In this document: piece after piece, positions 1 to 12,683 of the stretch
How the letters are laid out: each line of letters starts with the position of its first letter
Position numbering within the stretch: position 1 is the stretch's first letter
Source: Haberlea rhodopensis
Lineage: Eukaryota > Streptophyta > Magnoliopsida > Lamiales > Gesneriaceae
DNA: 64,000 bases
Reading direction: 5' to 3'
Assembly: GCA_907163345.1 (NCBI GenBank)
Contig: CAJQUN010000042.1
Coordinates: forward strand, 4,507,043-4,571,042
Program-made: the position numbers and the translations under genes
The notes under the pieces: model-generated
Told to the model about the DNA's origin: nothing
Seen by the model: the letters and a program-made list of their open reading frames with translations, nothing else
Databases searched by the model: none

Positions 1-950
1 ATCCACAAATCCTATCTAATAGGTCAAAGGGCTATAACCACGCACCATGCTCAAACAACACATAAAGCATGCATTAACATTTAATTAATTAAATTCTAAA
101 CATTTTAAATTTAATTCTAATTAAAATTGTAGAATAATTTTGAAAAATTATCGTACGCTCGGGACATCACATGCCACGAACTAAAGCGACTAAAACACGA
201 ACCACCATGGTTCGAACCAAAAAGCCCACGGCTGGACCAATAGTGGGCCTAGGGTTCGAAACCCTAGCCCATGGCCGAGCCATGGCTCATGTGGCGGCGG
301 CACTAGGGTTCCAACCCTAGCCGCCTCGCACCCTTTTGATATTTTATCGAGCCATCTTGTTTTAAACGCCGGAATTTGTTAGCCACGAGTCACGGTCATG
401 CCATGCACGGGGTTCGCTCAACCATCTCGAGCTAAGGGTTCGAAAAACCTTGCTCTCTTGTGGTAAAGTTACTAATCCATGCATGCGTGAACCATTATCG
501 AGTCAAGGAGTTCAAAACTCATCCAAGCATCAAAACTTTAGAAAATAAGGCGATGATGGTCGAGCCATGCACGGCTATTAGGGTTCGAAACCCTAGCCGT
601 CATGAGCTAGCCGTCACGTCCAATGGGTTCTAAACCCTAATTAATATTCGACACTTCCATGCACAATTATTAGCCACAACGACTAAGCCATCTCGAGCCA
701 AGGGTTCGAAAACCCTAGCCCTCATGTGGCTAGCCATGGTGACATTTGTGATGGTGGTGGCCGAAAATTTGATGCTCAATAAATAATTTTATTCGCCAAT
801 TATATCAAATACAATTACTACGATGATTTTCATAAACTAAAATTAATTTTATATCATATATGAATTTAAACAGTTTCAATTAGCATGCAATATTAATTCT
901 AATATGATTAACACAATTTAATCACATAAATCCGATATGAGCCTTGTACA
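1..950 (-). other. Copia leader with repeated GGTTCGAA motifs, no gene seen
   Basis: Non-coding leader of the left-edge copia element. It contains at least four phrases around agggttcgaa (near 252, 429, 581, 700), mostly followed by ccctagcc. Two of them (253-263 and 582-592) match the RNA polymerase III B-box consensus GGTTCGANNCC exactly. No A-box partner or tRNA cloverleaf was seen. Confidence 0.6.
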
Positions 951-952
951 CG

Positions 953-964
953 GCTCTGATACCA
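953..964 (-). other. Primer binding site (tRNA-Met type)
   Basis: The minus strand reads TGGTATCAGAGC one base after the LTR end. This matches the 3' end of initiator tRNA-Met, the usual minus-strand DNA primer for plant Ty1/copia elements, and fixes the element's orientation. Confidence 0.85.
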
Positions 965-965
965 C

Positions 966-2477
966 TGTAAGTAATCCTCAGAGCATACAACGCAGCGGAA
1001 TTAAAATTTTTAGGATTACTAACACCGGATCTATACATAGGTAATCATATCGGATTAAGGAATACATAAGAGTCTCACCCTTGTAGCGTGTTTGAAGCAG
1101 AATCCACGGAGCAGCACCACGTCCTACGCCTTCTCCGAGTCAATAGCAAAACTCAATGAGTTTTGCCTCAACGGTATCCACACGATCAAATCGGGTGAAG
1201 GGATGGTTTAATAACAAGTTGCTAGACAAGTTATTAAACCGGAACAAGACCGAACACTCGATTCTAAATCGAATGGCTCACACAAAACCTCACAAATTCT
1301 CTTCGGCTATGATGAGAAAGCCGAGAGCTTTTTGGTGGTTTGGAGGCCGTGTGGTCTTGCTTAGATTTAGGTTGAATGATATGAAGTTCTATCTTACAAT
1401 TAAATCATAACCTTGTATTTAATTAAAAGGCTTTTAATTAAGGTTCAAGACTTTCTTAAAGTCTTATGGGACCAAACCCATGATTTAATTAAAACCTTTT
1501 AATCACTTAATTAAGACTCTTCTTAATTAATTAATTCATCCAATGAATTTAATTTCCCTTCTCGATTTAATCTTTTGTGCGACCCGATAGGATCTTGTAA
1601 TGTTGGCAGTGACATAAAATCTCATTTTATGTTGCAAGCATTGAGCGGTATCTAGCAACACATCAATGCTACCCAAATTACAAGAATGTCAATGACTCGA
1701 CATAACCTTTAGAACTTGTGATAATATTAATCATGTAACTTAATCCCTTTGTCCTTTGTGCTTAGATTGAACACGAGTCATGGAATAGTCATACTCGTAT
1801 ATCCAATCTTTATTTCTTGATCCCCAAGTAGAACTATAATAAACGAATAAGCTCGATATCTCATATCGACTCATTCGAGCATGGCCATGCATTTTAGTTC
1901 TCACTTGATCAAGGGCCAAACACATCTCCTGTTATATAGGAGGGACAAATCCTATCTCGATCAGTCAACATCCCTCTACATAATTCGTAGTGTATCCAAT
2001 AGTCGCCTTTATAGATTACCCTGTTACGGGTAACGTTTGACGATATCAAGATACATAACTTATGTTGGGATCTCTGATGATCACAAGTCGTAAGGATTAC
2101 ATACATTATTATCACTATGAGAATTGCATATGACGATCATATAACTATCCATGTTGCATTCTCATGGTGGGTCTGTCCAGTACATCGTTCTCTAACATGT
2201 ACCCATATGTTGATTTGATATCTCATATCAATGAACAATTCATCGATCAACATATACTAGTCTCTACGTATTATCATTATCCCTATTCATGATAATACTT
2301 GACTAGGGACATCTTTAAAAATAATACAATATTATTCTAAGGACATTAACATATATATTAATTCACAATGCACAGTTAAAAGAATAATATATAATAATGA
2401 ATTGCCATTCATAAATCCATAAACATTGTATGTCTTAAACAATCATCTAATGACTTGTCTTAGGGCATATCCCAACA
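966..2477 (-). repeat. 5' LTR (1.5 kb) of the left-edge copia element
   Basis: On the minus strand the LTR begins TGTTGGGATATGCC at 2477 and ends in ACA at 966, giving the TG...CA ends expected of an LTR. One base separates it from the primer site. It is AT-rich and non-coding. The start and the primer-site junction are clear; there is no second LTR in the window to confirm the length. Confidence 0.75.
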
Positions 2478-2665
2478 CATAGCACTTTGCTCTTAAGGAT
2501 CAAGAGGTGGCTCTCATGCATGTCGCACGCCCACATCATGCAGCACTTTGCCCCACCAAATCAAGTGGTGACTCATACACACGTAGCACTTTGCTCCGCA
2601 AAGTCCTTCATTCATGATCATGTCACATACTTGTTTGATTTAAAAACATACTTTTCATAGTATTG
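2478..2665. other. Spacer between copia LTR and solo LTR
   Basis: Short unique stretch with three loose repeats of tagcactttgc-like sequence (near 2482, 2540 and 2585). No coding potential. It ends in tattg, the target duplication of the next element. Confidence 0.5.
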
Positions 2666-4012
2666 TGATAAGTGTGATTTTTACACTTAATTTGATATAA
2701 GATTAGGGGCATTTTTGTAGTGATTCTTGGAAAATATTACTTTTCTTGGTTTATATTTGTATATTTCAGGAATCCAGGGCTAAATGCATAAAAGTTGAGG
2801 AAATAGGTTTAAAATGATGAAAAAGGACCAAACTGAGCAAAGCTGAAAAAGGAGGGGCAAAATCATAATTTGCAGAAAATAGAGGAGGCGACCCATCGCC
2901 TCAAATGAGGCAATCGATCGCCTAGACTCGAAAAATTCGGGATTTTGTTTCCATCTTGGTTATTTGGTGTCCAAACTTGGTGAAACTCCTCCTACCATAA
3001 ATATGGATTATCATGGACGTTTTTGGGACTTTTTGGCTGACTTTTGACCTACAATACACAGCCTCCATCACTCATCATCCTCTCCAACCATCTATACACC
3101 ATAATCATTGAAGAGAAGACGCATCAGAAGAGACGGGACGACGGAGCAACGCAAGGAGTCAACGCCTCTCGTTATTTCCGTATTTCTAACTCTAGTTCTA
3201 TATTTTCATTAGATTTTAATGTTTAGAATGTTGCAAAACATGTTTATGCATTGTTATTTGATGGAGATTTTTGGCTAGGTTTGTTATCAAGACTTAGGGG
3301 ATCCTTTGTATGAACCCATGATTTTAATTGAATGTTTTTGATTGATTCTTGTTATCTAAGTGCATAGATCATTGTTCTTCATGCTTTTAAGGGTTTGACC
3401 ATCCTTGAATGATAGTAAATTACAATTGAGATCGAGAGATAAAATTGTGATTCGATATAGTGATTTATGCCGTGGATTTCAGACCAAGATCGAGAGATGA
3501 AGTCAAATACACGTGTGATAGCTATAGATATCTAGTAATCGAAAGCTAGAAGTTTTCACGGATCTTAATACAATATTGTGTTGTTAAATAAGTACACGAG
3601 AGTGACTTACTACGATTTGATATTAGGTTTAATATAACTCGAGAGAGTATATCAGATATATTTGGAAAACTCGTCACCTTAGATTGTTTGAATTCGATTA
3701 TTAACTAATAGGCGAATTGTGAGGGATTACATAGGTGAACCGAAAGTCTTGATAATTGTTTCTTTTGATTCTATTCTTATTAGTTCTTGTTTGTTTGGGT
3801 TGATATTGAGTTAATTAGTCAGTTTAGTTAATTAATCACAATCAGTTATCGTAGACTAAATATAGTTAAACTAGTGGAGTTTGGTAATTATTTCCTAGTC
3901 CTCGTGGGTTCGACACTCATACTTATCATATCATTATACTAAAACTTGACACCGTGCACTTGCGGTAGAGAATCGCTACACTGGAATATACTGTTTAAAA
4001 TAATAGCGATCA
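2666..4012 (+). mobile_element. Solo LTR, Athila-like Ty3/gypsy family
   Basis: The 1347-bp segment starts TGATAAGTGTGATTTTTAC and ends AATAGCGATCA. Reversed, both ends match the ends of the Athila LTRs at 14043 and 19505, including the block near the 5' end with gcggtagagaatcgctacac. It is flanked by perfect 5-bp duplications tattg (2661-2665 and 4013-4017), with no internal region or second LTR. This is the normal product of LTR-LTR recombination. It is clearly more diverged from the other two copies than they are from each other. A short phrase with aatcgatcgcc at about 2912-2922 echoes the cgatcgatcg phrases in those LTRs. Confidence 0.85.
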
Positions 4013-4017
4013 TATTG

Positions 4018-5377
4018 TTCAGTCAAAATTTAAAGCGTACATAAAGTTTGGAAAAGAATGGAATGATAGCAAAAAACCCACTTACAATGATGGATAACCA
4101 AAGCGAGATCCGGGTTGAGAAAGTGGTGAGAAACTCCTCCTATCTACCTTGAGGTTTTTTGAAAGTTTGTGTGTGAATGGTGAGTGCCAATACTTCAAGG
4201 ATGATGAGTTGTCGCGTATGGTAAAGTGAAAAGGGTTATATGTAGCTAGGGTGGGCAATTTAGGGGTGGAAAGTCCCAAGATTTTAGTTCTTCCATGGCA
4301 AGGATTAAGGTGTGTTAAAAGGTAGGGCATTAATTGGGTGATATTATAAGGTATTTAAAAGATAGAATAATAATTAGGTAATAAGTTTAGGTAATAAAGT
4401 GGGCATAAATTTGGGGTCTTCACAGTAATGACATTTTATTGATTATGGAATAAATAGATTGTTTTATCATCGATCTGTATACGAGACTTGTGGTATTCAA
4501 ATTTTATATTTGGATCAAACTTTGGTGTCACGCACTCCGATCTAGGGGTGTGACAGTGTAGCTCGAACTTATCTTTGTAATATAATTTAAGTTATCGATT
4601 AAAAGAAGTTGCTAGATTAATTGAGAAACAAATCTTTCAAGTTCTTTCATTATGCATCTTGTAATAAAAAGAAATGTTTTTTTTTTATTTTATGAACTTC
4701 ATCTTGTATTAAGAAGAAATGTTTTTATTTTATTTTTTGAACTTATAATTGTCATTTGCTTATGTACAAGTAAATGTTTAAAGTTATTGGTATCATAATT
4801 TGATAGTGGAAGATTTTGATACTTTAGTTTATTTTGTTTTTCGTTTCATATTGTGTATATGATATGTTGGTTTCAGTACATGATTTGGATATGTAGAGTT
4901 TTAGGATGATGGTGATATGATTGATGATTTGTCGTTTTAATTATCTTTGATAGTTAATTGCAAATGATTGATAATTATGTTTCATATAATATTTTTGTTC
5001 ACATGATTATAGATTTTTAGGGTTTTATAGTGCCCTATCATTTTATTTAATTTTTTAGTTATGTTTTATTAATATCGAGAGTAAATACATTAATTTAAAA
5101 AATTATAAAATACACTTGTAATTTATTTATATTTGATTAGCTAACCTCCCACACTCACACGTACCCGTCCGCACACCCACCCACACCCACCCAAATCATG
5201 TTGTTTTGTATATTTATTATGCGGTTGCGGTTTAACAATTTAGCAACCAGCATGCATTGGACTGGATGATTTTTTTCATGCCTATCCACACAAACCCACC
5301 CACATACACCACTGGTTTTAATATTGAGTTGTGTATAAGTTGTGTGTATAAATGATGCCCAAACCGGATATTAGGAA
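4018..5377. other. AT-rich stretch without a recognisable gene
   Basis: No ORF with a recognisable domain. It includes a 30-bp near-palindrome at 4526-4555 (ends TGTCACGC and GGTGTGACA) that looks like gypsy LTR termini. A CACCCA-rich low-complexity tract lies at about 5149-5305. Probably decayed element sequence. Confidence 0.5.
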
Positions 5378-5750
5378 TGTCTTAAGTCGAGCAAGTGTAT
5401 AACACTTTGTCCTTAAGAGGAATTTGTCCCAACAAGGTGCTTTCGAGTTGTGGCAATCCTCTCCAAAGATACAAAAAATTCTTTTATGATTGTAGCACAA
5501 TAAATCACAAGAACATCAACCATAAAGGTTGCAAACTCTCTCTTTCAAGGACAAATGAATATGATGATGATATGACTTTGATCATGCCTTTCTATCAATG
5601 ATTGGTGTTGTAAATTTCAAAAAACTTGATTTTTAATTCAATAATGGGATGTTGTTTATATACTAGGTCATAGGTTGCCATCAAAATACTCCATTTGCAG
5701 GCAACCATTCACGAAAAAACACAATTGCACGCCAATGATGCATTGATTCA
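5378..5750 (-). repeat. Diverged 3' LTR-like direct repeat
   Basis: Shares an ordered series of phrases with 10293-10670: ttaagtcgag, ctttgtccttaagaggaatttg, ggtgctttcg, tgtggcaatc, aaggttgcaaact, tatatactagg, cacgccaa. Identity is low enough to mark an old insertion. The right limit is approximate. Confidence 0.6.
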
Positions 5751-6668
5751 GAAAATACCCGAATGGGCTTGTATGCGCAACATTTCATGCGCCTAGGCGC
5801 AGACCCTTATGCATGGATATCAAAATTCAAGAGTTTAAGTCTTGCAAAATTTTGATTTAAATACGCTTGCTTACAAAATTTGAAATTTGAACAAAATTCT
5901 CGTTATTTAATTCACAATTTTCATTTTAAGCGTACAAAATTAAAAGACGTGAATTCAAGATTTAATTCTCTTGCAAATTCATACCTGAATCGTAAAATGC
6001 TTAGACAACTCAAATAGAATCAAACGAGAACACCTAATAGTCAAAACGATTGTGACAATTGATTCGTCATTTTCATTTTAAGCTTACAAACTTAGAAAAC
6101 TTGAATTCAAGATTTAATTTCTTGCAAATTCGAGTATTAAGCGTAAAATGCTTAGAAAACTCAAATAGAATGAATCCACAATTTCTCCATTGCAAATTCA
6201 ATTGCATAATTTGTCTTCAACCTCATTCTTGTAGTATTTAAACACTTCTATGGTATCGTCTATGCTTTGTAGCAAATAGCCATAACAATATCTTGTGCAA
6301 CATCGATAAAGTGACGAATTACTTTTCACCACCTCTAGTGTGCACAAACTTTAATTCACAATCATCAATGTGAATTAATTTTAGAGATGTGTTTTTCCAA
6401 CAAATGAATGACGGTTTTGTTAACTTAGTCTCCACACAAGTCTCACATTCATGTTTTTAAGTTAACATTCACAGAAAACAATAAGTTTAACATTATATAT
6501 TTGCGTTGCAAATTATAATTACATGACTCAAATACTCATATCATTAATTATAAGACTCAACCAAATAAGTATGATGATAAACTTTATTGCTTTCAATCGA
6601 CGAGTAACTGTCATTATATTTATCTTGAATAACTACCTTTATGGAGAGTACAAGTCGAATACAAGACT

Positions 6669-9600
6669 TCAAGCGGTAAGCATTAGATCAGAGAACTCAT
6701 CTGACATCTTGTCATATTCAATTACATTGATTTGATCCTTAGCTTTCTTCTTATTGTCTTTCTTGTCTCGACAATCATTTGCTTTGTTGTTCGGTTTCCC
6801 ACATATGAAGCAATTTCCCTTGAACCTTTTAAGATTCCTTTGTTGTTGGCGATCATGTTTCTTTCTCATCTTCCCAAGATCACTTGATTTCTGACTTGCG
6901 ATTATCCTCTTCAATACTTAGTCGAACAATCAAGTCCTCGAGTCTCATTTCCTTCCTCTTGTGTTACAAATAATTTTTGAAATCTTTCCACAACTGATGA
7001 AGTTTGTAAGACCCCAACGTCCCAACACGTCAATAATGCGATTATGACGTCATTTGAGTATGTAAAAATTTCTTTTCTTTAAATAATCATTACATGCTTC
7101 ACATAATCCCCATGACTTTTATAAAAATTTGGGCAGAGTTTCCCCATAATTTGGGTTATCCGAAAATATAACACATCACTAAAACTAACTCCCAGCCAGG
7201 GGAAAACGCAATACTAAGAGAACATAAGTAAGTTCCCAGCCAGGGAAAACATAGTACTAAGGAGATATAAAAAGTGGACTTCAACACCATTATACAGTCG
7301 ATATACACGACTCCAAGTGCTCACATGCGAGCAACAAATAATGAATACCTATCTAGTTGCATAAATAATGTATACGATTTACTCAATCTCACTCTACGCT
7401 TCAGGAAGCAATATTGTCCAACCAAGCTCGAGCTTGCTACGCCAAAATAACCTTATAGTTGTAATACTTGTTTGAACAGAAACAGCCCCCACACAGGGTG
7501 AGCATACCAACATCACACTACCCATATCATAACAATACATAAAGATAATGATATCACGATTTAAGAGTATCGTAAATCGATAAATGTACTCCCTGTGAAG
7601 TTCTGAATCCATATAGCTTCCACACAATGTTCCTGTTTCAAGCTTACACGCTTTCATAATATCAAGTTTAGTATCTTCACTGAAAATATGATACTCAACC
7701 ACACAATGAATTCAATACAACAAGAATCTATTATTTATGCTCAATCATAAATAATTCCATGTCAATGCAGTTCTGTCTATCAATCTATCTCACTCAACAC
7801 TTCCTCATACTGGTCTTGCCAAAGGCATCCATACCCAACTCCATATCTGGACCACGTATATTTACGAGTCCACCATACCACATATATCAAACTCAATTTA
7901 CATAATACCCAACTCCCAATCCGGACAACGTACATTTACGTGTCCCCATACCATATATATCAAACTCATTTCATATATTGATATTTGTTCCCTTATATTC
8001 AGTCATCACAATTATTCACATATATGGATACTGGAATATGAAATAATTCATATTATACCTGCTCGTACGTCACTACGTGCCTTATAGTCGACAACATGAA
8101 CAAGTTACCCTCGACTTTCCGAAGTACATGGCGCATCTACATCGAATATCAATTCAACATTAGCTCATTAATAATACAATTGTTATCAATAGGTATTTCC
8201 AACTCCCAATCTAGAAGTGATAACTCAATAAAATGGACATTGTCACATAATCAAGACAATCTATATTACTCAAATCAGCTATAGTTAGTTCATAGATTTG
8301 CCATTCAAATACTCAATAAAGTCTCCAATTCATGCTATTGCACACATGCAAGTATATTGTTTAATACACACTTTAATACATGTTTATAACACACATTAAC
8401 ATCTATCTAACTCACCTATTCACACAAGGAAACAAGCCCCAAGTTATTAGCATAACAAACCATAGCGCAACACTCCTCAAAACACAACCATGATATAAGC
8501 CAAAAAGGTAGATTTTGTTACTACACAATTAGTAGAGTTTGGCCAACACTTGAACACCACTTAAGCCTATTATCAAACACTTTATAAGAATGATTTGCAA
8601 GACCCATTAAAGCCCTAATTTTTGTCTATCATAGCCCCTAAAAGTCAGCCATGCAATTCCCCCTCAATTAAACCATTATAGCACACAAATTTATCCATAA
8701 AAACACATAACTCCCTTCCAACAATCTGCTGAATTTTGAACAAAACATGGCATAAAATCTTACAGCATAGCAACATAAAAGTCGAACCAAGCAGTATGAA
8801 AAGTGATCCATGTACATCAAGATTTTCGAACCAACCCAGGTGCAAAGATTGAACCATGCAAAGAATTCATGCCATGACAGCAAGGTGCAAACTCAACATA
8901 CAGTATAATCTAAACTTCAAAACAGCATGAATTCGATCAAGAAGAGCAGCAAGGTTTTCGAACCCATCAAGAAATGAAATTGGGAAACTTATACAATCTT
9001 CCAACATAAGATTAATCAAGCTAAAACCACATAAAATTGAACAACCTAGCAGCAGGTTTAGGCCAAGAATCAACAGCAAAACTCTAGCTAAATTAACAGC
9101 AGAGTCTATCGAAACAGCAACAGGGAATATCGGGCAAGAGGGGAATGGGATTCAGAGCTCACCATAGGCATAACCATCAAGAAAACAAGTAGAAAAACAA
9201 CAATTATTCGGACATAATATCGACAACCATTCAGACGCATCACTTCAGTTTTCAACGCCAAAAACGAACAGAAAATCGAACCATGCCTCATAATTTCAAG
9301 GGGAAAAATGAACCATTACGAGAAAGAGATAAAAAGTCACTCAAAAACCTGATGAATCTCTAAAATTCCTTGGAATCATCGTCCTCCTTGCTGCACATTT
9401 AAATATACACCATTCAATTATCTTTCATCCCAAAATTAGTTATTTTAATTTAACTCTCCAAAAACCAATAATTATTTTATTATTGCAGAAAACCCTCTTA
9501 GATTTAATTTACAATACAAGTTCAACCCGGAATTACTTATTCAAATCCGGGACCAAAATGACATTCCCAAGAATTTAAGAATCTCCTTGAATTTAATTAA

Positions 9601-10144
9601 CATTATAAATTCAATCCCGGAATTAATTATCCCAACTCCGGTCCAAACTCTGATATCCAAGAATTAAAACTCGACACACCATATAAACATCATAATTAAA
9701 TCCATTTGACAATTTATAATTATTCCGGATATTACAAAGTTTCTCAATAATTGCAGCAACTTGGAAGGACTCGCTTAGACTCATTCCTTCCACATGAATC
9801 TCATGCAAGAGTACTTGAAGTTCTTGCCCTTGACTCACTACGTATTTCGAATCTACCATTTTTAAATCCAAGAGGCATCCAACTATAAACTTTTTAAGGC
9901 CGACATCTTCCGCCTTGTATTTTGTTTCAAGCATATTCCATAGTTCTTTTGCAGTTCGGACTTGACAATACACATTGTATAATGCATCATCAAGGCCATT
10001 CAATATGTAGTTCTTGCATAGGAAATCACTTTGATTCCATGTATCAGCGGCTCTCCTACTTGTATCCGTCTCATCATCGCCTACGGAGAGCGAATCATCT
10101 TGCAAAAACTTTGCCAAATGCAAAGTATTAAGATAGAAAAGCAT
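6669..10144 (-). pseudogene. Copia gag (UBN2-type) pseudogene, split by an LTR insertion
   Basis: The nucleocapsid/gag protein of a Ty1/copia element packages element RNA. The upstream half (10144-9742) reads as gag, with the typical WNQSDFLCKNYILNGLDD block, then ...AAIIEKL. The reading resumes at 6999 with WKDFKNYL, KRKEMRLEDLIVRLSIEEDN and a zinc knuckle near 6819-6778. The knuckle is CX2CX4NX4C: its histidine is replaced by asparagine. The break is exactly where the solo LTR 7005-9736 sits, and the two flanks join into one gag once it is removed. An additional stop follows NYL. Not functional. Confidence 0.75.
7005..9736. mobile_element. Solo LTR (2.7 kb), probably Ty3/gypsy Tekay/Del type
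   Basis: Starts TGTAAGACCCCAACG and ends CCGGATATTACA, so the ends are inverted (TGTAAGACC / TGTAATATCC). It is flanked by perfect 5-bp duplications aagtt (7000-7004 and 9737-9741). It interrupts a gag reading frame, and removing it restores continuity, which independently confirms both boundaries. It has no coding domain; short ORFs inside are chance. The length and TGTAAGACC-type start fit Tekay/Del LTRs; the family assignment is inference. Confidence 0.8.
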
Positions 10145-10292
10145 TTTATGTTACCATCTCTTGGACTCTATGTCGGTGAACTTTTGCGGAGTTTCTGAAC
10201 ATTGGTTGATATGGATATCAAAAATTCCTCTTATCGTTGTTCGTGTTGAATGTGAATCTGTCCGCGGTTTTAGAAAAAGAAATGATGAACTT

Positions 10293-10670
10293 TGTTAAGT
10301 CGAGTCAAGTGTAGTATACTTTGTCCTTAAGAGGAATTTGCCTGCATTAGGTGCTTTCGGTTTGTGGCAATCATCTCCCAAGATACAACGACTTCCTCTT
10401 GTGGTAGTAGCACACCAAATCACAAGGACTTCAACCACAAAAGGTTGCAAACTATCTTCTTCAAGAACAAATATGAATGTATATGGATATGCACTTTTTT
10501 CTTGCTTTTCTCTCACAAATTGTGTTGTTAAATTCGAGAATATGATGATTAATTCAACCTAGGGATGTTATGTATATACTAGGCTATAAGATGTCACCAA
10601 AGATACCATCTGGAGGCACTAATCCATGAAAAATCACACCTGCACGCCAAGAGGTCCATCATTTCAGAAA
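10293..10670 (-). repeat. Diverged 5' LTR-like direct repeat
   Basis: Partner of the repeat at 5378-5750. It lies just upstream (in minus orientation) of the gag remnant, as a 5' LTR should. No tRNA-Met primer site is recognisable beside it, so either another primer was used or the site has decayed. Confidence 0.55.
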
Positions 10671-12683
10671 AACTGTCGAAAAAATGCTGGGGCGCTGCCC
10701 TTTCTACCTGGGAAAATTATTCCCAGGCAGTGGCACCATCAACACCCGGCGCAGCGACACTGCCAAAATTTTTCTATGCAGTGTTTTATTGTCCGAAAAA
10801 TTCATTTTTCGCCCTCGATTTTTTCGTTCGATTTTTCTTGCTTAATATCAGTTCATTAAACCTATTTTTATGTTTTGCTTAATTTATTTCATCAAGCCAC
10901 AAAATCCAACACAAATCGAAGTTGAGACTTTCAATCTCATAGTATGGTTGCATTCCCTCTGTCACTGAAGATAATATACTGGAGGGCAGCATCACTTCGT
11001 CTTTCATTTTAAAGATGACAAATCGATAGTGAGATGGCATCAAATAAACCGTTTAACTCGTAATCTGCTTTACAAGATTTTTGAAACCACTATAGCGCAT
11101 TGAATCTTTTATTGATTGACGATGGGACAGATTATGCTTGTTGAAACCATTATGAATTTTTATATATATGTAGATATGAATAAACCGTGGAAGGGGAGCT
11201 TGAGTGAGTGTGCTAAATTTCGTTATTCAAATGCACCTAATGGTTGGAGTGCTAGAAGGTGACACGGAAAGGTAAGGAAGTCTACTAATCTCGCAATAAT
11301 TGTGTTATCGTCTCCATTTACAATTTATTGATTTAGTTATATATTTGTACATAGATTTGGTTGTGAAGATATACTCTATTATACCATAGCAAACGATTAT
11401 GTAAAGGAAGTGTTTATACAAAAGAATTATGAAAAAATAATATATTGTTTTTACATAAAGACGATATGAAATTTTACATCATTTGACATAAATTATACTC
11501 ATTAAAGAGAGCTTAAATTTTTAATGTTCAGTCCCATATTTAGGAATTTTGCGATAGGTCTGTTTACATGTCAAACTATTTGTTCTCTCAACCTGTTGAG
11601 CTACGAGATATTGTCTACACCGGGTCCAATTCAGATTTACAGTTATATCCAAAAACAAATAATTCATAAAATTAAGAATTGTGAAAATAAAAAAAATAGT
11701 TTTGGGACCCACAAAAGATATGGTGTTGCTTGCGATGCGGAAGATTTTTGACGTATTGTCTGCCCTCCCAATGTTCCACCCACGCGCGTATCTATCAACA
11801 TAATTTTCTTTGGTTTTTTACCCCCCTTAAGATATGGGTTATATGGTTGAATAACATGATTAACATCTAGTTTTATGGATATTTAAAGTATTTTTACGTT
11901 GTTTTTATTTAAAGTTGAAAAAGTTATTTTGAAATATATTAAAAGTAAACTAACAGCTTAATCAACTTCAATTTATTATAAAATTTCTATCGCGCAACTT
12001 AAAGCAGCCGACCCCCCGCCAAAAAACAAAATTAATAAAAAAAATTTTTTTGCAACCCAAATTTTTTTTAACCCTTAAATGTCATAATATAAATTTCGCC
12101 CTTCCAAATTTTTTTTTTCTGGGTCCACCCTTGGTCGGAAACATCTTATTACTCAATGCTTCTGCTTTTACCTTCTTTCGAATAAAAATGGGATAATTAG
12201 ATATGTCTCCATTATAGAATGAGTGTTATACAAATTTCACTCTCTAGTTTCAACATTTACATTTGTCTCTCTTGTAGAATAGTTGTATTACAATAACACC
12301 TCATCTAGTTTGTAAATATATAAGAAAAATTACAACTATTTACACTGTGATTTGATATAAAAAATACATTGTAGGGAAAATAGATGTTATTGTTCAAACT
12401 AGATGTGCTAAAACGATAATTTTGAAAACTAGATGTGATCTTACGAAATTCACCCCACAAAAATAATAGCTAGCAGAAGCAAGGAAATCAAACACTTAAA
12501 ATCTAATTTTGATCTGAAAAGCAAATAAACACATTTCGAAAGCACTTCAAAACACTCTGTTACTCTACCAACTTCAGTAAGTCAATATCAAATTTATCAA
12601 TTTTTATAGATTTAATAGACGGGAACATGGTTGAATAACATGAATATATATTTTATTATCAGTAAATAAAATGACAATATATA
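10671..12683. other. AT-rich intergenic stretch, no gene found
   Basis: No ORF with recognisable domains on either strand and no clear repeat pair. Contains homopolymer-rich tracts near 12020-12115. It ends in a TA-rich run (12678-12683) that was the target of the next element. Confidence 0.5.

Larger units (their letters stand above)
1..2477 (-). mobile_element. Partial Ty1/copia LTR retrotransposon, 5' end only
   Basis: The minus strand reads LTR (2477-966), then a tRNA-Met-type primer binding site, then an untranslated leader that runs off the left edge. The coding region and the second LTR lie outside the window, so lineage and completeness cannot be judged. Short ORFs inside the LTR and leader show no recognisable domain and are probably chance. 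Confidence 0.8.
5378..10670 (-). mobile_element. Old gag-only copia derivative, interrupted by a solo LTR
   Basis: Diverged direct repeats (about 5378-5750 and 10293-10670) bracket a minus-strand copia gag remnant. I found no protease, integrase or reverse transcriptase between the zinc-knuckle part of gag (6669) and the left repeat, so pol is missing. A 2.7-kb solo LTR splits gag. The outer limits are approximate because the repeats fade out gradually; the true LTRs may be longer. Confidence 0.6.

Noticed and set aside
1156..2115. Short ORFs in the first 2 kb
   Set aside because: They lie in a copia LTR and show no similarity to known proteins that I can recognise.
4526..4555. Rho-independent-like terminator hairpin
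   Set aside because: Plant nuclear DNA; the palindrome is better explained as residual LTR ends and has no following T-run.
8645..9291. Several 60-70-codon minus-strand ORFs rich in Phe/Leu/Cys
   Set aside because: They overlap one another in different frames, lie inside the 7005-9736 solo LTR and have no domain.
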